From assembly GCF_036346595.1 (NCBI RefSeq), contig NZ_CP107834.1, forward strand, positions 806,001 to 870,000: a stretch of DNA of 64,000 bases, read 5' to 3'. The notes under the pieces were generated by a model, which saw nothing but the letters and a program-made list of their open reading frames with translations, was not told where the DNA came from and made no database searches. How positions within the stretch are numbered: position 1 is the first letter of the stretch; the number at the start of each line of letters is the position of its first letter. Source of the stretch: Streptomyces sp. NBC_00525 (GTDB lineage: Bacteria > Actinomycetota > Actinomycetes > Streptomycetales > Streptomycetaceae). Positions 21,895 to 33,207 of this stretch are shown in pieces. The position numbers and the translations under genes were made by a program.

Positions 21895-21933
21895 GGGTTC
21901 CGGGGGCGGAGCGGTCGCCCGCCCCCGGAACCC
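21895..21933 (-). terminator. Terminator downstream of hisS
   Basis: Perfect 14-bp stem (21895-21908 with 21920-21933) and an 11-nt loop, ending 5 bp after the hisS stop. Confidence 0.75.
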
Positions 21934-21937
21934 TGTC

Positions 21938-23200
21938 TCAGCCGAGTCGCGCGCGGACCGCCGCCACGACGTCGGACACCGGGACGGGGGTCTGCTCGCC
22001 GGACTCCATGTCCTTGAGCTGGACGTGGCCCTCGGCCAGGTCGCGCTCGCCGGCCACGATCGTGAACCGGGCGCCGGAGCGGTTGGCGCTCTTCATCGCG
22101 CCCTTGAGCCCCCGCCCGCCGTACGCGAAGTCCGCGGCGACGCCCTCCCGGCGCAGCTGGTTGACGACGCCGAACAGGACCCGGCGCGCCTCCTCGCCGA
22201 GCGGGACGGCGAAGACGCTGGTGGTGGCGGGCAGTTCCAGCTCGATGCCCTCGGCCTCCAGGGCGAGGACCGTGCGGTCCACGCCGAGCGCCCAGCCGAC
22301 CGACGGGAGCGCCGGGCCGCCGATCATCTCGGAGAGCCCGTCGTAGCGGCCGCCGCCGCCCACCGCCGACTGGGAGCCGAGGCCGTCGTGGACGAACTCG
22401 AACGTGGTGCGCGTGTAGTAGTCGAGGCCGCGGACGAGCTTCTCGTCGTCCTCGTACACGACCCCCGCCTCGTTGAGCAGGTCGCGGACCTCCTCGTGGT
22501 ACGCCTTGCAGGCGTCGCACAGGAAGTCGCGCAGCGCGGGTGCGCCGGCCAGCTGCGCGCGCACCTCGGGGCGCTTGTCGTCGAGGACGCGCAGCGGGTT
22601 GATCTCGATGCGCCGGCGGGTCTCCTCGTCCAGGTCGAGTTCGCGCAGGAAGCCCTGGAGCGCGTCGCGGTAGACGGGGCGGCACTCCTTGTCGCCCAGC
22701 GAGTTCAGCAGGATGCGGAACTCGCGCAGGCCCAGCGCGCGGTACGCCTGGTCGGCCAGGATGATCAGCTCGGCGTCGAGCGCCGGGTCCTCGGCGCCGA
22801 TGGCCTCGGCCCCGACCTGCGAGAAGTGGCGGTAGCGGCCCTTCTGCGGGCGCTCGTAGCGGTAGTACGAGCCGGAGTACCAGAGCTTGACCGGCAGGTT
22901 GCCGAGCTTGTGGAGGTTGGCCTCCAGCGCGGCGCGCAGCACGGACGCGGTGCCCTCGGGGCGCAGGGCGAGCTGGGAGCCGCCCTTCGTGGTGAGGGTG
23001 TACATCTCCTTGGTGACGATGTCGGTGGACTCGCCGACGCCTCGGGAGAAGAGGGCCACGTCCTCGAAGCCGGGTGTCTCGATGTAGCCGTAGCCGGAGT
23101 TCTTCAGCGGGGCGGCGATCGCCTCCCGCACCGCGAGGTACTTCGCGGAGTCCGGCGGGGTCAGGTCGTAGGTGCCCTTGGGGGCCTTGAAGGTGCTCAC
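21938..23200 (-). CDS. hisS: Histidyl-tRNA synthetase
   Basis: Class II synthetase of 420 residues from GTG 23200 ([18 protein letters not shown]), chosen because the conserved KGTYD segment lies at its beginning. Motif 2 reads [20 protein letters not shown]. The histidine motifs [13 protein letters not shown] and GGGGRYDGL are present, and the C-terminal anticodon-binding domain covers about residues 330-420. It starts 13 bp after the MBL hydrolase gene and is probably co-transcribed with it. Confidence 0.97.
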   Translation of the reverse strand: MSTFKAPKGTYDLTPPDSAKYLAVREAIAAPLKNSGYGYIETPGFEDVALFSRGVGESTDIVTKEMYTLTTKGGSQLALRPEGTASVLRAALEANLHKLGNLPVKLWYSGSYYRYERPQKGRYRHFSQVGAEAIGAEDPALDAELIILADQAYRALGLREFRILLNSLGDKECRPVYRDALQGFLRELDLDEETRRRIEINPLRVLDDKRPEVRAQLAGAPALRDFLCDACKAYHEEVRDLLNEAGVVYEDDEKLVRGLDYYTRTTFEFVHDGLGSQSAVGGGGRYDGLSEMIGGPALPSVGWALGVDRTVLALEAEGIELELPATTSVFAVPLGEEARRVLFGVVNQLRREGVAADFAYGGRGLKGAMKSANRSGARFTIVAGERDLAEGHVQLKDMESGEQTPVPVSDVVAAVRARLG

Positions 23201-23213
23201 GATTCCGCTCTCG

Positions 23214-23909
23214 TCACATTCCTCGCCGGGGCGCGTCCGCACCGCTCATACCGGTCAGGTACGGGTTGGTGGCGCGCTCGCGGCCGATGGTCGTCTGGGG
23301 GCCGTGGCCGGACAGCACCACCGTCGAGTCGTCGAGCGGCAGGCACACGCGGGCCAGCGACTCGAGGAGCTCGGCGTGGTCGCCGCCGGGCAGGTCGGTG
23401 CGTCCGACGGAGCCGGCGAAGAGCAGGTCGCCCGAGAAGAGGACCTGGGGGACCTCCGGGGTCTCGGGCATCCTGAACGTCACCGACCCCTTGGTATGGC
23501 CGGGCGCGTGGGAGACGCCGAACTCCATGCCCGCGAGCGCCAGCCGGGCCCCGTCGGTCAGCTCCCGGACGTCGTCGGGCTCCCCGACCGTCAGCTCGCC
23601 CATGAGCGGCATCCCGATGGAGCGGCCGAGGGCCTTCTCCGGGTCGCTCATCATGTAGCGGTCCCGGGGGTGGATCCAGGCGGGGACGTCGTGCGCGCCG
23701 CACACCGGGACGACCGAGGCGACGTGGTCGATGTGGCCGTGGGTGAGGACGACGGCGACGGGCTTGAGCCGATGCTTTCTCAGCGCCTCCTCGACGCCCT
23801 CGGCGGCCCGGTGGCCGGGGTCGATGATCACGCACTCCTCGCCCGCGGCGGGGGCGACCAGGTAACAGTTGGTCCCCCAGGCCCCGGCGGGGAACCCGGC
23901 AATCAGCAC
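23214..23909 (-). CDS. MBL-fold (glyoxalase II-like) metallohydrolase
   Basis: Cytosolic metallo-beta-lactamase-fold enzyme of 231 residues from GTG 23909, which has AAGGA 5 nt upstream. A longer frame starts 48 bp further up without such a site. Metal ligands are the THGHIDH motif (about residues 67-73), the later His in [10 protein letters not shown], the Asp in [13 protein letters not shown], and the C-terminal SGHGPQT. The overall pattern is that of glyoxalase II-like hydrolases of the hisS neighbourhood. The true thioester substrate is unknown. Confidence 0.9.
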   Translation of the reverse strand: MLIAGFPAGAWGTNCYLVAPAAGEECVIIDPGHRAAEGVEEALRKHRLKPVAVVLTHGHIDHVASVVPVCGAHDVPAWIHPRDRYMMSDPEKALGRSIGMPLMGELTVGEPDDVRELTDGARLALAGMEFGVSHAPGHTKGSVTFRMPETPEVPQVLFSGDLLFAGSVGRTDLPGGDHAELLESLARVCLPLDDSTVVLSGHGPQTTIGRERATNPYLTGMSGADAPRRGM

Positions 23910-24057
23910 GATCGTCCTTAATGGTCGTCCAACGGGAGCGGCGGCGACCTGGGTCACAGCAGTTCAGAGCCTACCGGCGCTCCTCATTCCACAGCTAACC
24001 CATATACCGTACGGGGCAACCCAGGCCCGATCACACGACGTACAAGGAGAACACCCG

Positions 24058-24852
24058 GTGGTCAGCAGCGATCAGCGGCGGCGGCAGCTCGCCAGGGAGA
24101 AGTACGAGCGGCAGCAGCAGCGCCGGGAGGAGGCCCGCCGCAGGTCACGGCGGCTGATCCTCTCGATCACCTCGGCGGTGGCCGTGGTGGCGGTCATCGG
24201 CGGCGCGACGTACTTCGCCACCCGCGGGGACGACGACAAGGACAAGACGGACGCGGCGGCGAGCCAGAGCCCGTCCGCCGAGGCCTCGCCCTCCCCCACC
24301 GAGGAGGCGAAGCCGGAGCCGGCCATGAAGATCGACAAGAAGGCCGAGTACACGATGTCGCTCAGCACGAGCCAGGGCGACATCGCGTTCACCATGGACG
24401 CGTCGAAGACCCCGCACACGACGAACTCCTTCAAGGCGCTGGCCGACAAGAAGTTCTTCGACGGGACGAAGTGCCACCGGCTGACCACCGAGAACATCTT
24501 CGTGCTGCAGTGCGGCGACCCCAAGGGCGACGGCACCGGCGGTCCGGGCTACACGATCCCCGACGAGAACCTGACCGCGCTGGGCAAGGCGGCCGACGAC
24601 GGCAGGGTCACGTACCCGGCGGGCACGGTGGCGATGGCCAACACCGGCCAGCCGCACACCGGCGGCAGCCAGTTCTTCCTCGTCTACAAGGACAGCAAGC
24701 TGCCGCCCACGTACACGCCGTTCGGCACGATGGACGAGAAGTCGCTGAAGATCGTCGAGGCCGTCGGCAAGGCCGGTGCGGAGGGCGGTGCCCCGGACGG
24801 TGCGCCGAAGAAGGCCGTGAACATTTCGAAGCTGACCGTCGACAAGGTGTGA
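24058..24852 (+). CDS. Membrane-anchored cyclophilin-type peptidyl-prolyl isomerase
   Basis: Protein of 264 residues from GTG 24058 with AAGGAG about 9 nt upstream. The N-terminus is Arg/Gln-rich (RRRQLAREKYERQQQRREEA). One transmembrane helix (about residues 37-57, LILSITSAVAVVAVIGG) and an Asp/Ser/Pro-rich linker follow. The C-terminal cyclophilin domain covers about 100-264, with GGSQFFLVYKDS and TPFGTMDEKSLKIV. The usual Q-G-GDP is Q-C-GDP here (VLQCGDPKG). It is probably an exported folding catalyst tethered to the membrane. It is divergent from the MBL gene. Confidence 0.93.
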   Translation: MVSSDQRRRQLAREKYERQQQRREEARRRSRRLILSITSAVAVVAVIGGATYFATRGDDDKDKTDAAASQSPSAEASPSPTEEAKPEPAMKIDKKAEYTMSLSTSQGDIAFTMDASKTPHTTNSFKALADKKFFDGTKCHRLTTENIFVLQCGDPKGDGTGGPGYTIPDENLTALGKAADDGRVTYPAGTVAMANTGQPHTGGSQFFLVYKDSKLPPTYTPFGTMDEKSLKIVEAVGKAGAEGGAPDGAPKKAVNISKLTVDKV

Positions 24853-24903
24853 TTTCCGCGGCGGGCCGCCGTCGCGGCCTAATAAATCCGGCCGCGCTGA
24901 GTG

Positions 24904-24933
24904 CGGACAGCCGGGCGGCCCGTCGCCTAGATT
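24904..24933 (+). promoter_or_regulatory. Candidate promoter of the DUF349 gene
   Basis: CGGACA (24904-24909) and TAGATT (24928-24933) are spaced 18 bp apart, a reasonable vegetative-type promoter. Transcription would begin near 24940, giving an 85-90 nt leader. Found by eye only. Confidence 0.45.
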
Positions 24934-24939
24934 GACGTC

Positions 24940-25026
24940 GTGCAGGGCGGGCGCTGCCCGCCCCAGGAAACTGTGGACGATGCCAGGGGGGTGATCCCCT
25001 CGCGGGCATCAGGTGGAGGAGGCGCT
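24940..25026 (+). ncRNA. Structured 5' leader of the DUF349 gene (candidate cis-regulatory RNA)
   Basis: The leader can fold into two hairpins. The first has an 8-bp stem GGGCGGGC/GCCCGCCC with a 3-nt loop (24945-24963). The second (24979-25010) has an 11-bp stem: GATGCC pairs with GGCATC, AGGGG pairs with CCCCT, a CGCG bulge lies on the 3' side, and the loop has 6 nt. A single-stranded stretch and the GGAGGA ribosome-binding site follow. No known riboswitch class was recognised. The regulatory role is inferred only from structure and position. Confidence 0.42.
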
Positions 25027-26256
25027 GTGAGCAGCGACCCGTGGGGCCGTGTCGACGAGACGGGCACCGTGTACGTGCGTACAGCCGAGGGCGAGCAGGT
25101 CGTCGGATCGTGGCAGGCCGGTTCACCGGAGGAGGCACTGGCCTACTTCGAGCGCAAGTACGAGGGCATTGTGGTCGAGATCGGCCTCCTCGAACGGCGG
25201 GTGAAGAACACCGATCTGTCCGCGAAGGACGCGACGACCGCCATCGAGCACCTGCGCACCCAGGTCGACGAGCACCACGCCGTCGGCGACCTGGACGCGC
25301 TGCGCAAGCGGCTGGACGCGCTCGTCGCGACGGTCGAGTCCCGGCGCGAGGAGCGCAGGGCGCAGAAGGCCAAGCAGGCCGACGAGGCGCGGGGCGCCAA
25401 GGAGGCGCTGGTCGCCGAGGCCGAGGAGCTGGCGGCCAGCGAGCAGTGGCGTTCGGCGGGCGAGCGGCTGCGCGCCCTGGTGGACACGTGGAAGGGCCTG
25501 CCCAGGCTCGACCGCAAGTCCGACGACGAGCTGTGGCACCGCTTCTCGCACGCCCGCTCGGCGTTCTCCAAGCGCCGCAAGGCCCACTTCGCCTCGCTGG
25601 ACGCCCAGCGCGAGGAGGCCCGCAAGGTCAAGGAGCGGCTGGTCGCCGAGGCCGAGGCGCTCTCCGGGTCCACGGACTGGGGGACGACGGCCGCCCGCTA
25701 CCGCGACCTGATGACGCAGTGGAAGGCCGCCGGCCGCGCCCAGCGCGAGGCCGAGGACGACCTGTGGAACCGTTTCCGCGGTGCCCAGGACGTCTTCTTC
25801 GCGGCCCGCGGCGAGGTCTTCGCGGAGCGGGACGCGGAGCAGGGCGAGAACCTCAAGCTCAAGGAGGAGCTCGCCGCCGAGGCCGAGAAGCTGGTGCCGG
25901 TGACGGACCTGAAGGCGGCCAGGGCCACGTTCCGGGGCCTCAACGAGCGCTGGGAGGCCATCGGCCACGTACCGCGTGACGCCCGTCCGAAGGTCGAGGG
26001 GCGGATGCAGGCGGTGGAGCGGGCGCTCCAGGAGGCCGAGGAGGCCGAGTGGCGCCGGACCAACCCGGAGGCGCGCGCCCGTGCCGCCGGGCTGACCGGC
26101 CAGCTCCAGGCCGCCGTGGACAAGCTGCGCGGTCAGATCGACACGGCCCGTGCCTCGGGCAACAACGCCCGTGCCGACAAGCTGGCCCGTGAGCTGGAGG
26201 GCCGGCAGGCGCTGCTGGACCAGGCGCTCAAGGGCCTGGAGGAGTTCGGCGGCTGA
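25027..26256 (+). CDS. DUF349-repeat coiled-coil protein
   Basis: Protein of 409 residues from GTG 25027 with GGAGGA upstream. After a short beta-rich N-terminal part (PWGRVDETGTVYVRTAEGEQ), the rest is almost entirely helical. It has several DUF349 repeats, each with a conserved W-K and D-D-x-L-W-x-R-F pattern (DTWKGLPRLDRKSDDELWHRF; MTQWKAAGRAQREAEDDLW; LNERWEAIGHVPRDARPKVE). The highly charged repeats form a long rod. The function is not established, and other DUF349 proteins are abundant coiled-coil proteins. The gene is monocistronic, with a structured leader and a strong terminator. Confidence 0.88.
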   Translation: MSSDPWGRVDETGTVYVRTAEGEQVVGSWQAGSPEEALAYFERKYEGIVVEIGLLERRVKNTDLSAKDATTAIEHLRTQVDEHHAVGDLDALRKRLDALVATVESRREERRAQKAKQADEARGAKEALVAEAEELAASEQWRSAGERLRALVDTWKGLPRLDRKSDDELWHRFSHARSAFSKRRKAHFASLDAQREEARKVKERLVAEAEALSGSTDWGTTAARYRDLMTQWKAAGRAQREAEDDLWNRFRGAQDVFFAARGEVFAERDAEQGENLKLKEELAAEAEKLVPVTDLKAARATFRGLNERWEAIGHVPRDARPKVEGRMQAVERALQEAEEAEWRRTNPEARARAAGLTGQLQAAVDKLRGQIDTARASGNNARADKLARELEGRQALLDQALKGLEEFGG

Positions 26257-26274
26257 TCCCGGCCGCCCCCGCAA

Positions 26275-26318
26275 GGAGAGGGCCCCTTCCCACGCTCGTG
26301 TGGGAAGGGGCCCTCTCC
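26275..26318. terminator. Bidirectional terminator between DUF349 gene and relA
   Basis: Perfect 19-bp stem (26275-26293 with 26300-26318) and a 6-nt loop, between two convergent genes. Confidence 0.85.
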
Positions 26319-26330
26319 TCGTACGCGGGG

Positions 26331-28880
<2,550 letters not shown>

Positions 28881-28973
28881 GAGCGCTCCTCGTGCGATCC
28901 GGACACCCGGAAAGGCCATCGTAACGACCCGGTGGCCGGTCCTCCCCCGGGGACGGGGAGAGCTCGTGGAACG

Positions 28974-29009
28974 CCGACGGGCACCCGGTTGTTCCCGGGT
29001 GCCCGTCGG
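28974..29009 (-). terminator. Terminator downstream of apt
   Basis: Perfect 15-bp stem (28974-28988 with 28995-29009) and a 6-nt loop, 18 bp after the apt stop. It separates the secD-secF-apt transcript from relA. Confidence 0.8.
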
Positions 29010-29027
29010 GTGTGGTCCCGCCGCTTG

Positions 29028-29579
29028 TCAGACGGTGATCAGGGCCTCCAGCGGGGCCCCGCCCAGGCGGTCGGCGAGGCGGGCGCGGCCGTCCAGGAAG
29101 CCCAGCTCCATCAGGACGGCGACCCCGGCGACCTGGGCGCCGGCCCGGCGGATGAGCTCCAGGGAGGCTTCGGCGGTGCCTCCGGTGGCCAGGACGTCGT
29201 CGATGACCATGATCCGGTCGTCGGCGGACAGGTCCTCCGCGTGGATCTCGATCTCGGCGGTGCCGTACTCCAGCTCGTACGCCTGGCTGAGCGTGGCACC
29301 CGGCAGCTTCCCGGCCTTGCGGACCGGTACGAAGCCGAGCCCTGCCCGGACCGCGACGGGCGCGGCCAGGATGAAGCCGCGGGCCTCCAGGCCGACGATC
29401 TTCGTGGCGCCGTGCCGCAGGCACAGCTCCGCGAGGGTGTCGGTCAGCGCCGTGAACGCGACCGGGTCCGCGAGCAGCGGGGTGATGTCCTTGAACATCA
29501 CGCCCGGCTTGGGGTAGTCCGCCACGTCACGGATGCGGCTGAGCAGGAGGTCCCTGGTGGTCTCGGTGGTGCTGGTCAT
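29028..29579 (-). CDS. apt: Adenine phosphoribosyltransferase
   Basis: Adenine salvage: adenine + PRPP to AMP + PPi. The protein has 183 residues, with the PRPP loop VMVIDDVLATGGTAEA and the dimer/active-site segment VGLEARGFILAAPVA. The start ATG 29579 shares one base with the secF stop (TGATG). The secD-secF-apt-relA order is conserved in actinobacteria and places purine salvage next to alarmone synthesis. Confidence 0.97.
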   Translation of the reverse strand: MTSTTETTRDLLLSRIRDVADYPKPGVMFKDITPLLADPVAFTALTDTLAELCLRHGATKIVGLEARGFILAAPVAVRAGLGFVPVRKAGKLPGATLSQAYELEYGTAEIEIHAEDLSADDRIMVIDDVLATGGTAEASLELIRRAGAQVAGVAVLMELGFLDGRARLADRLGGAPLEALITV

Positions 29580-30685
29580 CAGCGCTTCCCCGGAGTCCGG
29601 CCGTGGCCCCGGCGGGGCTGACGGCGTTGGCCGACGACCGCACCGGCGGGTGCGGCCTCGTCGTCGAGGGTCCCGTCCTCGCCGGGCTCCTCCGTCTCGT
29701 TGGCCTCGCCCTTGGCGGCGGCTGCCGCGCGCTTGGCGAGGACCCGCTTCTTGAGGGCCTTCATCTGCGGCTCGCGCTCCTTGAGGTCCGCGACCAGCGG
29801 GGTCGCGATGAAGATCGAGGAGTACGCACCGGCCGCGAGGCCGACGAAGAGGGCCAGTGAGATGTCGTTCAGCATGCCGGCGCCGAGCACACCGCCACCG
29901 ATGAACAGCAGGCCGGCGACCGGCAGCAGGGCGACGACCGTGGTGTTGATCGAGCGGACCAGCGTGCTGTTGATCGAGAGGTTGGCGACGTCGCTGTACG
30001 TGTACCGGGTCTGCCGGGTGATCCCGTGCGTGCCCTCCTTGAGGCTGTCGAAGACGACGACCGTGTCGTAGAGGGAGTAACCGAGGATGGTGAGCAGACC
30101 GATCACGGTGCCCGGCGTGACCTCGAAGCCGACCAGGGCGTAGACACCGACCGTGATGGTGATGTCGTGGATCAGCGCGACGAGGGCCGCGACGGCCATC
30201 CGCCACTCGAAGGCGATCGCCAGGTAGATGACGACCAGCAGCATGAAGATGCCGAGGCCGGTCCACGCCTTGTTGGCGATCTGCTCGCCCCAGCTGGGGC
30301 CGACGAGGTCCGCGGCGATCTTCGCGCGCGGGACGCCGAGGTCGGCGGCGAGCTTGTCCTGGATCTCGTCGGACTTCTGGGTGTCGACCTCGGTGATCTG
30401 GACGCGCAGACCGCCGTTGCCCAGCTTCTGGACGATGGCCTGGTGGCCGGAGGCCTCCGTGGCCAGGTCCTCCGCCTCGGCGACGGAGACGCTCGTCTTC
30501 GGGGTGGTGAAGACGGCACCGCCCTTGAACTCGATGCCCATGTTCAGGCCGCTGACCACGAGGCCGAGGACGGCCGTGATGGTGATCAGGACGGAGACGC
30601 CGTACCAGATCTTGCGCTTGCCGATGAAGTCGTAGCCGACCTCGCCTCGATAGAGGCGGGCGCCGAGATTCCCGAGTCGCGACAT
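29579..30685 (-). CDS. secF: Protein translocase subunit SecF
   Basis: Accessory Sec translocase subunit driving late export steps with the proton gradient. The protein has 368 residues. The first helix (WYGVSVLITITAVLGLVVSG) is followed by the external P1-like domain (GIEFKGGAVF start) and five further helices, including LGYSLYDTVVVFDSLKE, the RND-type motif. The C-terminus is a long charged tail rich in Lys/Glu and then Arg. It is 1 bp downstream of secD and coupled to apt. Confidence 0.97.
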   Translation of the reverse strand: MSRLGNLGARLYRGEVGYDFIGKRKIWYGVSVLITITAVLGLVVSGLNMGIEFKGGAVFTTPKTSVSVAEAEDLATEASGHQAIVQKLGNGGLRVQITEVDTQKSDEIQDKLAADLGVPRAKIAADLVGPSWGEQIANKAWTGLGIFMLLVVIYLAIAFEWRMAVAALVALIHDITITVGVYALVGFEVTPGTVIGLLTILGYSLYDTVVVFDSLKEGTHGITRQTRYTYSDVANLSINSTLVRSINTTVVALLPVAGLLFIGGGVLGAGMLNDISLALFVGLAAGAYSSIFIATPLVADLKEREPQMKALKKRVLAKRAAAAAKGEANETEEPGEDGTLDDEAAPAGAVVGQRRQPRRGHGRTPGKR

Positions 30686-30686
30686 C

Positions 30687-32429
30687 TCACGCCTCCTTCG
30701 GTTCGGTGGGGGCGTTGACGCGGCGGGAGCGGCGCAGCGGCGGCTTGGCCCCGAGGCGCTTCGGGTCCAGACCGGACCACGGGTGGCCGCTGGCGAAGAA
30801 CTTCTTCCGGGCCATCAGCGTCAGCAGCGGCTTGGTGAAGAGGAAGACCACGACGATGTCGAGCAGCGTGGTGAGCCCCAGCGTGAACGCGAAGCCCTGG
30901 ACCTTGCCGACGGTGACGACGAAGAGCACGGCGGCGGCGAGGAACGACACGAAGTCGGAGACCAGGATGGTGCGGCGGGCGCGCGGCCAGCCCCGCTCGA
31001 CGGCCGGCCTCAGCGTGCGGCCTTCGCGGATCTCGTCTCTCACGCGTTCGAAGTACACGATGAAGGAGTCCGCGGTGATACCGATCGCCACGATGGCTCC
31101 ACAGACGGCGGGCAGGTTCAGCGCGAAGCCGATGCCGGGGCCGAGGAGCGACATGATCGTGTAGCTGAGGATGCCGGAGACCAGGAGGCTGAGGAGGGCG
31201 ATGAACGCGAGTCCTCGGTAGTAGGCCACCAGGTAGATCACCACGAGCGCGAGGCCGATGGCACCGGCGATGAGCCCGGCCCTCAGCTGCTCGCCGCCGA
31301 GTGCGGCGGTGACGGTGGTGACGCTCTGCTCCTTGAAGGAGAGCGGGAGGGCGCCGTAGGAGAGGACGTTGGCCAGTTCCTCGGCGGATTCCTGGTTGAA
31401 GCTGCCGGAGATCTCGGCGCTGCCGCTCAGCGTCTCGTTGACGCGGGGGGCCGAGACGACCTCGCCGTCGAGGGCGATGGCGAACTGGTTCTGGGGCTCC
31501 TGCTGGGCGGAGAGCTTCTTGGTGATCGTCTGGAACTGCTTGGAGCCCTTGTCGGAGAACTCCATCTGCACGATCCACATGCCGCGCTGCTGGTCGAAGT
31601 TGGCACGGGCGCTGTCGACCTCGGTGCCGGAGACCTCGGCCGGGCCGAGCACGTACTTGATGTCGCCCTCGGAGCTGCAGGCGACGACCGTGTCCTCGGC
31701 CTTGCCGCCTCGGGCGGCCTTGGAGCGCGATTCCTTGGTGGAGCAGTCCAGCGCCTCGAACTGCTTCTGCAGCTTCGCGGCGGCGGCCTCGTCCTCGGCG
31801 GACGCGGACTGGCTGGCCTTCGGGGTCGGGGAGGCGTCGGCCTTCAGGGCGCCGGTGACGGCGCGGCCCTGGGCGGTGGCGGAGGCGGACGGCTCGGTCG
31901 AGGAGCCGGCATGCTCACCCTCCTCGCCGTCCGAGGCCTCTTCCGATGCTGATGCCTTGGGTGATGGTGGCGCGCTGGCCTTGCCCGAGGGTGAGGCGCT
32001 GGGTGCCGGGGTGGGCGTTCCCTGGGCGATCGTCAGCACGGGCCGGAAGTAGAGCTTGGCCGTGGTGCCGACCTGCTTCCGGGCCTGGGCGGAGTTCGTG
32101 CCCTTGGGGATGTTGACGATGATGTTCTTGCTGCCCTGGGTCTGGACCTCGGCCTCACTGACCCCAAGACCGTTGACACGGCGGTTCATGATCTCGACCG
32201 CGGTGTCCATGTTGGTCTTGTTGATCGCCGATTCCTGGCCCGGCTCGGCCTTGGCCTCCAGCGTGATGGACGTGCCGCCCGCCAGGTCGATGCCGAGTCT
32301 CGGCGTCGGCTGGTGGGCCAGGAACATCCCGCCCGTCAGCGCGACCATGGCGATCAGGATCAGCGCCAGGGATCGCCCTGGCTTCCCCTGTCCACCGGCC
32401 GCGCCTCGGCCTTTCTTCGGTGCTGCCAC
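30687..32429 (-). CDS. secD: Protein translocase subunit SecD
   Basis: Partner of SecF. The product has 580 residues from GTG 32429 (VAAPKKGRG). Helix 1 is LALILIAMVALTGGMFLA, followed by PRLGIDLAGGTSITLEA. The P1 domain contains a long Ser/Pro/Ala/Glu-rich insertion (about residues 130-205), common in actinomycetes. Five C-terminal helices follow, with the conserved AIGITADSFIVYFERVRDE. Similar hydrophobic pairing with SecF is expected. yajC lies 146 bp upstream, with a hairpin between them. Confidence 0.97.
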   Translation of the reverse strand: MAAPKKGRGAAGGQGKPGRSLALILIAMVALTGGMFLAHQPTPRLGIDLAGGTSITLEAKAEPGQESAINKTNMDTAVEIMNRRVNGLGVSEAEVQTQGSKNIIVNIPKGTNSAQARKQVGTTAKLYFRPVLTIAQGTPTPAPSASPSGKASAPPSPKASASEEASDGEEGEHAGSSTEPSASATAQGRAVTGALKADASPTPKASQSASAEDEAAAAKLQKQFEALDCSTKESRSKAARGGKAEDTVVACSSEGDIKYVLGPAEVSGTEVDSARANFDQQRGMWIVQMEFSDKGSKQFQTITKKLSAQQEPQNQFAIALDGEVVSAPRVNETLSGSAEISGSFNQESAEELANVLSYGALPLSFKEQSVTTVTAALGGEQLRAGLIAGAIGLALVVIYLVAYYRGLAFIALLSLLVSGILSYTIMSLLGPGIGFALNLPAVCGAIVAIGITADSFIVYFERVRDEIREGRTLRPAVERGWPRARRTILVSDFVSFLAAAVLFVVTVGKVQGFAFTLGLTTLLDIVVVFLFTKPLLTLMARKKFFASGHPWSGLDPKRLGAKPPLRRSRRVNAPTEPKEA

Positions 32430-32527
32430 CTTGTCGTTTCTCCCTGTCCAACCGCCCCGCGCCGGGTACGCGCCCGAGCGGCCACGAAGTTTAGTGGGGG
32501 CCCGCCCCCTCGAAAAAGCGCACGGAC

Positions 32528-32565
32528 CGGGGGTGGCCGGATGCCATCGGCACCCGGCCGCCCCG
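32528..32565 (-). terminator. Hairpin between yajC and secD
   Basis: Imperfect 12-13-bp GC stem (32528-32540 with 32554-32565) and a 13-nt loop, 11 bp after the yajC stop. It may terminate or attenuate transcription before secD. Confidence 0.5.
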
Positions 32566-32575
32566 TGTCGGTGCG

Positions 32576-33043
32576 CTACTTCGAGCCGGTCTCGCCGTCG
32601 CCCTTGCCCTCGGCCTTGTCGTCGGCCTCGGCCCCGGCCTCGTCGCCCTCGTCCGAGTCGGTCTTCTTGACCAGGTCGGTCTTGGCGTCGTCGGTGTCGG
32701 GACCGGTGAGCGAGGAGGCGTCGTCCGGCACGATCGCGCCGTCGACGTCGAGCTCGGGCTCGTCGCCGTGGACGATGCGGTTGTACTCCGCGTCGTCGAG
32801 AACGGCGCCGATGGCGTTCTTGGCGTAAACGGCGTGGACGCCGGGAGCAACCTCGAGGAGGACCGTGTCGGCGTGCAGCTCCTTGACGGTGGCGTACATC
32901 CCCCCGATCGTGCGGACGCCGGTACCGGGCTGCATTTCGTCGCGCATCGCCGCAGCCGCCGCCTGCTTCTTCTTGGCGGACCGCGTCATCAGGAACATGG
33001 CCCCGATGAGCACGATGAGGGGGAGGAGAGTCAGGGGATTCAC
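32576..33043 (-). CDS. yajC: Preprotein translocase subunit YajC
   Basis: Small membrane protein of the SecDF-YajC complex. The product has 155 residues from GTG 33043 (VNPLTLLPLIVLIGAMFLMT). The start is set by the transmembrane helix, which must be N-terminal. After RSAKKKQAAAA comes the conserved DEMQPGTGVRTIGGMYATV. The C-terminal 55 residues are strongly acidic. It lies upstream of secD. Confidence 0.95.
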   Translation of the reverse strand: MNPLTLLPLIVLIGAMFLMTRSAKKKQAAAAAMRDEMQPGTGVRTIGGMYATVKELHADTVLLEVAPGVHAVYAKNAIGAVLDDAEYNRIVHGDEPELDVDGAIVPDDASSLTGPDTDDAKTDLVKKTDSDEGDEAGAEADDKAEGKGDGETGSK

Positions 33044-33207
33044 GGGACGAGTTTCCTTCGCACGACCGCGATGGAGAGCGGCCTGTTCTTCGGGGGTGGG
33101 CACACCGCCCCCAAGGGGCGGCATCGGCGGAGTCTAAGCGAGTCCGTATCGATGGAACAACGCCCAGCATGGCACCGTGGTTCCGCTCCCGGTCAACCTG
33201 TGACGCA

